From: Achatina immaculata
Taxonomy: Eukaryota; Mollusca; Gastropoda; Stylommatophora; Achatinidae
Direction: 5' to 3'
NCBI GenBank assembly: GCA_009760885.1
Contig: CM019701.1
Location: 19,203,130-19,267,129 of the forward strand
Length of the DNA: 64,000 nucleotides
The translations under genes and the position numbers were made by a program. Positions within the stretch are counted from its first letter, which is position 1. Each line of letters starts with the position of its first letter. This document shows positions 55,608-64,000 of the stretch, in pieces. Below the pieces are notes generated by a model. That model was not told the DNA's origin. It saw only the letters and a program-made list of their open reading frames with translations, and did no database searches.

Positions 55608-55892
55608 AATAATAATGATATGCTGTTTTGATTAAAGGTGTAATTTGACGTTCCTGGGACTAAAAAACTCACTTCGCCACACACGCACCAAACATTGTTT
55701 GCATTATTTATTAACGCATTTTCGCGGCATCTTCAAATCTAGTCCTGATATATTTAGGCTATTATATCACTGGGAAATGAAAAAAAAAAATATATATATA
55801 CTTCTTGCAAATAATAAACTCATGCATTAATTTAGATGTGAGAAACAAATTGAGTTGTTTTTTTTTCACGTTTGACACGCAATAGTAAATAA

Positions 55893-56460
55893 CATAAAAA
55901 TAGCACTAAGATGAACACCACAGGGGAACAGAAGTAAGAGAATGAATGAATGAATGAATAATCTTTATTTTTAAAGGGTAAAGAATTGGGCACGCAGGCC
56001 CGTCTTACATTCTGCCCTTCATCACTCCATCTTTCATTCTTTCCACACACTAGATTTAATACAAATATACAAATTAAATTAGGGAAAAAAGCATATCAAA
56101 AGAGTGTAAGATTTAACTATTACATTCAAAGTAAAAGAGAAGAAGTCATTAACCTAATAAAATAGCTCTCACGCACACATACACATACACACACAGACAT
56201 ATACATAAACAAAAGTACATTGTAAATACAGATCTTCTAACATATGTTTTTTAACAAATATTAAAATAATTTCTAACAATATCTAACAAGTTACTTTTCA
56301 ACCAAAAGAAACATGGAGAAGAACAACAGGAAGGATGTTGAGCAACAGAGGGCTCACCTGGGCAAGAGCAGAAAACAGGCATTTGTGGAAAACCCTTGCG
56401 GAAGCCCTATGTGCCTTGGGCAATTAAGGCTCAGAGAGAGAGAGAGAGAGAGAGAGAGTG
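55893..56460 (+). mobile_element. LINE-a 3' end interrupted by another insertion
   Basis: ATAGCACTAAGATGAACACC then ACAGGGGAACAGAAGTAAG (55893-55939) resumes at 56304 (CAAAAGAAACATGGAGAAGA, GCGGAAGCCCTATGTGCC, (GA)n). The 364-base interruption starts with (TGAA)n and AATAATCTTTATTTTTAAAG, GGTAAAGAATTGGGCACGCA, GGCCCGTCTTACATTCTGC; a related phrase recurs at 57886-57935. Confidence 0.75.
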
Positions 56461-56988
56461 AATAACATGGCTGCCACAGTAATTTAGCAATGTCAAAATG
56501 AATTTGTAGCCCGGAAAATTTTGCGTCGTAAAAATGTTACACTTTCGTCGACACATTAAATAAGCAATATGAGAACAATGATAGCTAACGGAGTGTTTTT
56601 TTATGTCATGTTCGTTTTTTCTCACATCGCAATTAATAATTGTAGACTATTTCGGAAACTTTTTGTGTGTTACACGGTGTAATTGCGGTCAGTGGCTTCA
56701 TATGCATTTCTGCCAACAAGACAGTGGTTGACCAAAATATTATTCTAATTCTTCGTAAAACAAGCTTTCAAATGTACCACTACCGTTATTTCTTCATGTT
56801 AAACGATCAACAGATCTTTCACAAATTCTAAGTAAAGATTTTTTGTTGTTATGGCACTCTGTGTTGTGTACAACTTTCATAGTCATGAGTAGGTAAACCA
56901 ATATATCTACGTTAATTCCTGGACAAACAATGAAAACAATAAACCCAATTTAAAAAGAAAAAAAATGCAGAACACAATTCAATAATTT

Positions 56989-57029
56989 CAGACATGTTTC
57001 ACAGGAAGTCACATTTATTCATCAGTCTG
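56989..57029 (-). ncRNA. Hammerhead-ribozyme-like core, possibly Penelope-like relic
   Basis: The reverse strand reads CAGACTGATGAATAAATGTG ACTTCCTGTGAAACATGTCTG. It holds CTGATGA, then GAAAC-AT-GTC, in the order of a type I hammerhead with a two-base-pair stem III, enclosed by CAGAC/GTCTG. Stem II pairs poorly and the stem I register is not ideal, so activity is doubtful. Confidence 0.35.
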
Positions 57030-57354
57030 GTCACCATTTGATTGATTGATTTATTGTTAAATGTAAAAGAACCTCAGTTCTCACCAAAAAACAAGCGCCA
57101 TGTTTACTGTCAAATTTTCCTGAACGTTCTTGACCATGGGCTCTAAACTTTTATGGGACACAGAGTTCAATTTCCAGAGATTCTTTCTTAGAATAATATA
57201 CACAAGGTTCCATGATCGAGTGTCAAGAACAGTTGTCCATTCTGTTTGTAATTCCTTGGTGAGAGACAGAGAAAAGGCTAGAGGAAAAAACGAACTTTAT
57301 TTTCAGTAGGTGGAGAACTTGACGTACAGAAGCCCTGATGTTCTGCCTTTTTAA

Positions 57355-57356
<2 letters not shown>

Positions 57357-57396
<40 letters not shown>

Positions 57397-57990
57397 GGGG
57401 TAATAGAGTTAATTAGAGAGGAGTGAGAGAGAGAAGGTGACAGGGAGAATGAGAGAGAGACGGGAGAGAGTAGGAGAGACAAGAGAGGATGATAGTTAGA
57501 GATAGAGAAAGAGAGAAGAGAGACAAAATTAAAGAGGCAGAGGGATGGAGAGAGAGGCACAGAGAGAGTCAGAGAGAAAGACAAAGAGGGAGACAGTGAG
57601 AGAAAGCGAGAGAGAGAGAGAGAACCTCTGAAAATCTTTTATACGGCACAGAGAGAGAGAGAGAGAGAGAAAGAGAGGAAGTGAGAAAGAGAAGAGAGAC
57701 TGAAGGGGCCAAGGAGAAACAGAGAGGACGGGAAAGAGACAGAATAAGTCTGATACGGAAAAGAGAGAAGAGAAAGAAAGATAGATGATAGAAAGAGGAA
57801 GGCAGAGGGAGAAGGAGAGATAGAGAGACGGAGAAAGACAGAGACAAAAAGGAAAGCAGAAAGAGAGCCAGATATTGATTGATCCGAAAAGGGTTGAAGA
57901 ATTGGTCATGCAGGCTCGTCTGACATTCTGCTCTTTGAAAGAAAGAGGGAGAGAGACAGAGAGAGAGAGAGAGAGGGAAGAGAGACAGAG
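57357..57990. repeat. Long polypurine (GA-rich) tract
   Basis: About 630 bases, mostly GAGAGA with GAAAGA, GACAGA and GAGGGA, interrupted by short unique pieces at 57625-57650 and 57870-57940. Could be the overgrown (GA)n tail of a LINE-a-type insertion. Both-strand open frames across it are artefacts. Confidence 0.9.
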
Positions 57991-57999
57991 AGTGACAGA

Positions 58000-59022
58000 C
58001 AGCAATTTTCATGGATTGTTGTCCTTTTATTAAAAGTTTACATCTTTGTCTTGATCCGAAAAAGTTACTAGCTATGAGCAAGATTTCTGGAAGTTAACAT
58101 TTTGTACATTAACATTTCTTAACGAGCAGTATTGGGGAAGATACACGACAGTGAAGCTGCCAACGGTTTTACATGATGGCTCGGATAGTGTATCAATGGG
58201 ACGCTCTTGATGTCCGATTTCTCAGTTATTTCTAGCAAATTCACTTCTTATGGTTTTCTGTTGCAGTTTTCTCGGTAGATTCTGAAAATCGAGTACGTTT
58301 TCTGTGGGGTCATCACCCATTTTACTGCTTGTGTGATGGTCTCTGGGTCCATCCGCATACTTCCGCATTTCTTTATATAAGTCCCGACCATGAGTTTGAG
58401 CGCCTTCTCCTCCTAAGTTTGCTACACCCCCGCCCCCCCCCCCCCCCCCACCATCTGCTTCTAGTTCACCTGCTCATAGATCTGTATGAAGACTAGAAGC
58501 TGAAAGGGGAGGTAATGACACCATTAATTCTACATAAAGCATTGATCATATGAAATATATGACGGTTAAACAAAATATCTTTTTCTAAATTCACTTATCA
58601 CTGTTTAGCCTAGTATTCTGATCCCACTGCCTAACTTTAAGGCAACGAGTAGACACGAACTTCTGTTATTCACTTTAACCCTTTCACTCCTGAATGAGTT
58701 TCCATGCTCCACGAGAATAAATTTTGATGTGAACTGTTTTTTCTTTGAGAAAGAAATTGGAAAGATTGATTTAAAATTTCTTGGGTTTTTACCTCGGTCC
58801 ATTTTCGGGCATTTTTTTAATGAGTTCTTTGGTGAGATTTTGACCACGTGAAAGTTGTTATAGAGTGGGTGGGTTTTATTGTGGCTGATTTTGAGGTATT
58901 CCTTTACTTGTGCACATTTGTGGCGGGTCTGTAGATTCAATAAATGGGCGTGTCTTTGGTGCAGCCCAAAATGAGTCTCATCAACTCATTTGCAATCGAG
59001 ACGTACTGACGGATGGGCGAAC

Positions 59023-59056
<34 letters not shown>

Positions 59057-59684
59057 GCAGGCAGGCAGGCAGACAGACAGGCAGGCAGGCAGACAGACAG
59101 ACAGACAAATAGATAGATCCTCGAACAACGCCAGGTACTTTCACATGTTCAACGTAGCATAGTCTGCACAGATTTTCGAACTTTCCCTTCCAGAGATGAT
59201 GTATGTCTAATGATACCAGATTGGCGTTGGGTTGGTTTTTAAAACTGAAACTCTGTCACATGTAGCGCACCAGAAATGAAATTCAAAGTGGGCAGAATAA
59301 TGAGAAAAGAACAAGAGGTCACTAGAAGGAAGTCTAACATAAAATCACAAAGAAAGAAACAAATTCAGAATATTGGAAAGACAACAGAAAAAATAAATCA
59401 CACATAGCCGTTGTGAATTATACAAAGTCTGGCCAGGGGCCGAGGAAAGTGGAGAGAGCTGGCTGCTGTCATACAAAGAGTTAATATACACAACTGCTCG
59501 GTCATTAAAGACACGGCAAGCGTTGTTTATCAGATGCAACAGGAAAGTAACGGGCGTACATTTCATGACGTCACACGGAACCCGCTGGCAAGATACAGGC
59601 TCTTGAGAACATTACGAGATTCTTGGTATGACCAAGCAAGCATATATACGAAAGTTCTTCCATTTACGAGTAATTTCAACAATT
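58000..59684. other. Intergenic stretch, mostly unassigned
   Basis: Holds a C run at 58430-58450 and the (GACA)n array at 59030-59120. Otherwise no coding exon with splice sites and recognisable residues was found on either strand. Confidence 0.5.
59030..59120. repeat. (GACA/GGCA)n microsatellite
   Basis: AGACAGACAGGCAGGCAGGC blocks over about 90 bases. Confidence 0.92.
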
Positions 59685-59695
59685 ACAACATCTAT

Positions 59696-59796
59696 TATAT
59701 GCATATGCAACAGGGCATTTTCGTTACAACCGAGAGCCCTACACGAGAGCTGTTAGGGAGGCGAAGTTCCGCAAGGGATATGCAAATGACTGACTG
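59696..59796 (+). mobile_element. Very short LINE-c insertion with exact TSD
   Basis: About 100 bases of the LINE-c end (ACCGAGAGCCCTACACGAGA, GTTCCGCAAGGGATATGCAA, (TGAC)n) flanked by ACAACATCTAT at 59685-59695 and 59797-59807. Confidence 0.9.
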
Positions 59797-59894
59797 ACAA
59801 CATCTATCACACGATCCGGTCTCCACAACCCTCACTTAGAACATATTGTAAAGTACGAACCCAGAAAAGGCAACTTATCCAAGAAGTGAGAAAC

Positions 59895-62800
59895 TTATCT
59901 TATCTTATAATCCTTCCCGTGCCGTTAAACGTCATATAGGGCTCGCAAGGTGGTTCGCCAATTGTTCCTGTTTTCGGATAGCTTTTCAACCTCATTAAGG
60001 GATTTTATGGCTATTAATTTGACATCTCTTAACAATGTCCTCATTAGAGTTTCACGCGGTCGGCCTCTTTTTCTTTGGCCTGTTGTGTTCCACTTGTTAG
60101 GTTGTTTTTGGATTCTCTGATCGTTTCTTCTCATAACGTGACAAACATATGTCCATATCCTTTTCCTGATCACCCATGAGACTGGTTGTTGTTCGCTCAT
60201 CTGTTTTATCTCTGCATTGTTCTTGAATTCGTTACACTTGATGTCGAGTATTTTCCTTAATCATTTGTTTTCAAAAGAGGCTAATTTCTTGTCTATTTCT
60301 CTAGTTGTTTTCCAGCTTTCACATGCATAAATGAGGGTGGATATTACATTTGAATTGAATAGTCTTAACTTGGTTTTTGTGCTTATAACTTTTGTATGCC
60401 ATATGTTCTCAAGATTCTTGAAGATTATTGTTGCTTTTGCAATTCAAATTCTAACTTCCTTTCTAGTGTCACCATCCTGATCTATGTAGCGCCAAGGTAT
60501 GCAAATTGATTGACTTCTTCAACGTCTGTGCCTTCTACGTGTATTTTTTCCATTTTGATTAATGGGAAGTTTCATTATTTTTGTTTTGTCCTTGTTAATT
60601 TCAATTCCTATTTTGCTAGCCAGTGAAGACAGGCTATCTGGTTTTTTTTCTTGCATGGAATTCACATTATTACTGATACGAGTTATGTCATCAGCGTATC
60701 TAATAGCTGGGTCCCATGTACCCAGTCAATACCTGTGTTACCCGTGCAGCATTTTTTCATTATGAAGTCTATTGCAATTCCAAAAAGCAAAGGAGACAGT
60801 ATACATTCTTGTTTCACACCTGTTTAAATCTGGAACCATTCACTCGTCCCTTTTTCTGTTTTGACTGCACACACATATCTATTGTAGAGGTTTTTAATGG
60901 TGTTGACAAATTATATGGTATTCCATATAGACTTAAAATACTCCACAATGAATCTCTGTGTATGCTATCAAATGCCTTTTTTCAAAGTCTATGAAGCTGA
61001 GTATTAATTGTTTTTTGCTTTTCGATATGCTCTTCAAGTATTATTCTGAGAGTAAAGATCTGGTCGAGACAGCTTCTCCCCTTTCGAAATACCGCTTGTT
61101 CTTCTCTCATTGTGGTATCCACTATATCTTTAAGTTTATTCAAAATGACCTTGCAAAATACTTTTGACACAAATGATATTAAGGTTACTCCTCTCCAATT
61201 GTTACAGTCAATAAAGTTTGCCTTTTTGTTGTTATTTTAACAGTGATTCTATTTTTCCATTTAGAAGGGACCTTTTCTTCTTTCCAAATCTTGTTAAACA
61301 TTCTCTGTAGTTGTCTCATGTTATCACTATTAAAAGCTTTTAACATTTCGGGTGTTATTTCATCTTCACCTGCAGCTTTGCTGTTAGCCATTAAATTTCA
61401 CTGCTGTTTCAATTTCATGCAATGTAATTTCACCTATGTTGACATTTAGTTGTGGGGCTGGTAAGTCGATTTCAAGGTGTATCACTTCTTTTGGGTGTGG
61501 TCGATTAAGTATTTCTTGAAGTGTTCAGCCCATCTTTGCTTTTGGTCTTTATTTGATGTTAATAGGGTTCCAGTTTTGCTAAGGACTGGCATTTCTTTAG
61601 ATGTAATAGTACCTGTTAGCCTCTTTTGTATGTTATATAAAGTTTTGTTGTCTCCTGTTTTTTTATGCTTTCTCTACCTTTTTCGCCATATTGTCTATGT
61701 ATTCTCTTTTATTCATTCTAGCTGAATTTTTTACTTTCTTGTCTATTTTTTGTATGTTGCTTTCGCCAGATCTTTTCCTAGGTCTGTCTTTACATTCAAC
61801 ATGTCTAATTTGATTGCTCGTCTTTCATGTATGTACTTCCATGTGTTTTCTGATATCTATGCTTTTCTATTTGGTTTTTTTCAGGCCAGCGCTTGCTTTT
61901 GCTGCTGTGAGAATTCCATATTTCATCTATATCTGTCTCTTCTACTTCACTGAATGTTGTGGAATGATTGGCAAGTTCCTGATTGAAATTACTGTTAGTA
62001 TTCTCCTCTTGTAGGCTGTAGCTGTTTATCTTTTTGGGTAATGATTTCTTGTGTTGGTTTTTCAGTTTTAGTTTTATTTTCCCTATACATAGATTGTGAT
62101 CAATCTTGACATCTGCACACCTATATGCTCTTACATCTAACAGAGATGTTCTGTATTGCTTTCTAATACAAAAATGATCTATCTGGTCTTTAGTTCTATC
62201 ATCTGGAGATATCCACGTTGTTTTATGTATCTCTTTGTGTGGAAATATTGTGCCTCCATTGACCATGCCCTCTGTTAGACATATTTCAATTAATCTTTCT
62301 CCGTTCTGATTAACGATGTCAATTCCTTCTTTCCCCATCACTTTTTCAACGTTGGAATCATCTTTCCCTACTTAGCATTGAAGTCCCCCATAGAAATTAG
62401 GATGTCGTGTTTAGGGACTTTGTTGATGATTTGTTGTAGTTGGTAATAGAAGTCGTCTTTCACCTCATCATCTGCATCGTTCGTAGGTGAATAACACTGT
62501 ATTATTGTCATTCTTCGTGTCTTATGTTGTATCGTGCTCTTATTATACGACTGTTCACTGGTTACCATTCTATAAGGCTCTTTGCTGCTACATTTGACAT
62601 AATTATACCTACCCCCTCCTGGTGTTTCCCGTCCTCCCTGCCTGAATGTACTGTTTTCCGCCGATCTTTTACCTGCTTCTGGCCATCGCATTTCACTGAT
62701 GGCCAGTATGTCTAGATGGTATCTCTCCATTTCTTTGATGACCTGAGTAGTTTTTGTTTGTGCTGCCATCGTTATTACATTCCAGAATCCAATCTTTGTC

Positions 62801-63056
62801 ACATGTTTGGGGCCGACGAATGAGCTCTTCGGAGTTGGCATCCCTGATGCTCGGTTAGTTTCTCTGCGAGTTTCCGTAACGATATCTTTTTCCCCATCTG
62901 GAGTTGCCTCTAGATAGGTCCCAGGATAAGGTTGTTAGCTTTATGCCCAACTCCCGTTACAGGATATGTGGCAGATCAAGCGGAATCCCGCTGATTTCTG
63001 CATGACGGCGAGAGCGTTAAAAAAACGTCCGCCACCTTGCACGTCACAACACTTAG
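59895..63056 (-). mobile_element. LINE-b, full length with TSD
   Basis: A 3162-bp minus-strand element flanked by AGTGAGAAAC (59885-59894 and 63057-63066). The 5' leader (63056-62842) precedes an AP endonuclease: KIGFWNVITM, LDILAISEMRWPEAGK, MTIIQCYSPTND, HDILISMGDFNAK, TWISPDDRTKDQIDHFCIRK, DVKIDHNL. RT follows: NSKAAGEDEITPEMLKAF, FRKGRSCLDQIFTLRIILEE, then a shifted motif A and a TRI-type loop near YADD (decayed), QFAYLG-like. The C-terminus reads WVIRKRIWTYVCHVMRRNDQ and GQRKRGRPRETLMR, then CGTTTAACGGCACGGGAAGG and an ATAAGATAAG tail. Several frameshifts and stops make it inactive. It is the type copy for the other LINE-b pieces. Confidence 0.93.
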
Positions 63057-63444
63057 AGTGAGAAACACTGTGGTTTAAAAATGTTCTTCTACTTCATAAT
63101 ACGAATCTTAGAGATTTCCACGTGACTTTGAAAACCGCCCCGTCCTTGACCTAAATAAACTGAAAAATTAAGACATATCCTGTTGTGGTTTTTACATGTT
63201 GATTATCTCGACCTGTATACTCTATTTTACGCATGCTCGGTATTTGAAAATAAACATTAAACGTGGAATACAAACGACTCATGCGTAACATGAAAACTAA
63301 CGTTTCGTTTCCAAATTTTAAAATGGAAAAGAGAACCTGTGAGGAACCTGATGTACTTGTACAACAGAAAAGGCCCATCTGAAGGACGTAAACAGTTTTG
63401 ACTGACTTTGCCAATTTTAATACCAATAAAGTAAGTTGAGATTC

Positions 63445-63740
63445 TCCAATAGTAATAGAAACAAAGAGAAGATAAATTTCTTCACAGTTATAATAAAAAA
63501 GAGGAGACAATTTTGTCCACTAGTTATATTAACAAAGAGAAGATGAATTTCTCCAACAGTTATGGTAACAGAGAGAAGATAAATTTATCCACTAGATAAT
63601 ATAAATAGAAATAAATAATGGAAGGTGAAATTCTCTAAAACTTACAGCTATCACGAAAATGTGGGCCTCTCCAATAGTTATTGAAAAAAAAACTGACTTT
63701 CTTAATAGCTATGATAATAATAACAATGAAAGATTTATTG
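63445..63740. repeat. Degenerate tandem repeat, about 50-60 bp
   Basis: Recurring AACAAAGAGAAGATGAATTT CTCCAACAGTTATGGT with strong divergence. Confidence 0.55.
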
Positions 63741-63749
63741 TCTACAAGT

Positions 63750-64000
63750 AATACCAATACTTAGAAATACTTAATCGACCACACCGAAAAGACTTGATAC
63801 ACATTGAAACTGACTTACCAACCCCACAACTAAATGTCAACCTAGATGAAATTACATTGCATGAAATTGAAACAGAATGAATTTAATGGTTAACAACAAC
63901 GCTGCAGGTGAAGATGAAATAACACCCGAAATCTTAAAAGCTACCAATAGTGACAACATAAGACAACTACAGAGAATGTTTAACAGGATGTGGAAAGAAG
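63750..64000 (+). mobile_element. LINE-b copy running off the right edge
   Basis: Plus strand, with shifts: DLPTPQLNVNLDEITLHEIE, then MVNNNAAGEDEITPEILKAT, RQLQRMFNRMWKE. This corresponds to the pre-RT region of the LINE-b at 59895-63056 (NSKAAGEDEITPEMLKAF). It is 5'-truncated at about 63750. Confidence 0.85.

Noticed and set aside
54083..55635. Open frames of 515 and 440 codons with repeated RWPGLVLITYLTTNV or ARACLDHLSYNKCE-type units
   Set aside because: They are translations of the 45-bp minisatellite; two frames are open at once, there is no signal peptide or splice context, and unit length alone explains the openness.
57351..58081. S/L-rich frames up to 170 codons
   Set aside because: Low-complexity polypurine tract read on the opposite strand.

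Overview
The window is animal nuclear DNA and most probably comes from a gastropod mollusc. It is AT-rich and intron-rich, and it is crowded with non-LTR retrotransposon fragments, tRNA-derived SINEs, a Penelope-like element, mariner and hAT remnants, and at least a dozen minisatellites. No bacterial-style operon is present. The clade call rests on two things: a host gene whose module order (signal peptide, EGF, galactose-binding-like domains, EGF) is, to my knowledge, typical of the expanded molluscan 'multiple EGF-like domains' surface proteins, and the style of the repeats.

Two host genes can be assembled exon by exon, both on the minus strand. Gene A runs from a signal-peptide exon at 28398 leftward off the window. 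Its seven exons lie at 28398-28326, 20239-20105, 19035-18859, 15023-14835, 9982-9758, 7291-7070 and 1462-1325. Every intron is phase 1, every splice junction is GT/AG, and the frame stays open for 386 codons. It encodes a secreted or cell-surface protein: signal peptide, EGF-like module, a two-exon beta-sandwich-like domain, an F5/8-type-C (fucolectin-like) domain, then EGF-like. Gene B is complete in three phase-1 exons (47691-47637, 44113-43904, 41373-41177). It encodes a 153-residue secreted protein with two tandem modules, each ending in an RGCRA-x-F motif that resembles DUF3011. A TATA box lies 88 bases upstream of its start codon.

Nearly everything else is repeats. I define LINE groups by their C-terminal coding sequence and 3' tail. 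LINE-a has a (GA)n tail, LINE-b an (ATAAG)n-like tail, LINE-c a (TGAA)n or (TGAC)n tail, LINE-d has no tail seen, and LINE-e has a (GAT)n tail; LINE-f to LINE-k are single fragments. Two copies are near full length with target-site duplications (TSDs): LINE-e at 24095-27362 in gene A intron 1, and LINE-b at 59895-63056. Many insertions are nested, and their TSDs let the order of events be read. Several elements have inverted 5' parts that look like twin priming.

Layout. 1-28.4 kb: gene A, with repeats in its introns. 28.4-32.5 kb: gene A promoter region and a diverged second copy of it, with SINEs and a hAT-like MITE. 32.5-41 kb: SINE, minisatellites and LINE-f. 41.2-47.8 kb: gene B, with LINE-b and a mariner in its introns. 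48-52.3 kb: mosaic of hAT-like, LINE-a, LINE-d and a decayed multicopy gene. 52.4-58 kb: SINE, minisatellites (including a 1.5-kb 45-bp array) and polypurine DNA. 59.7-64 kb: LINE-c fragment, full-length LINE-b, and the start of another LINE-b copy.
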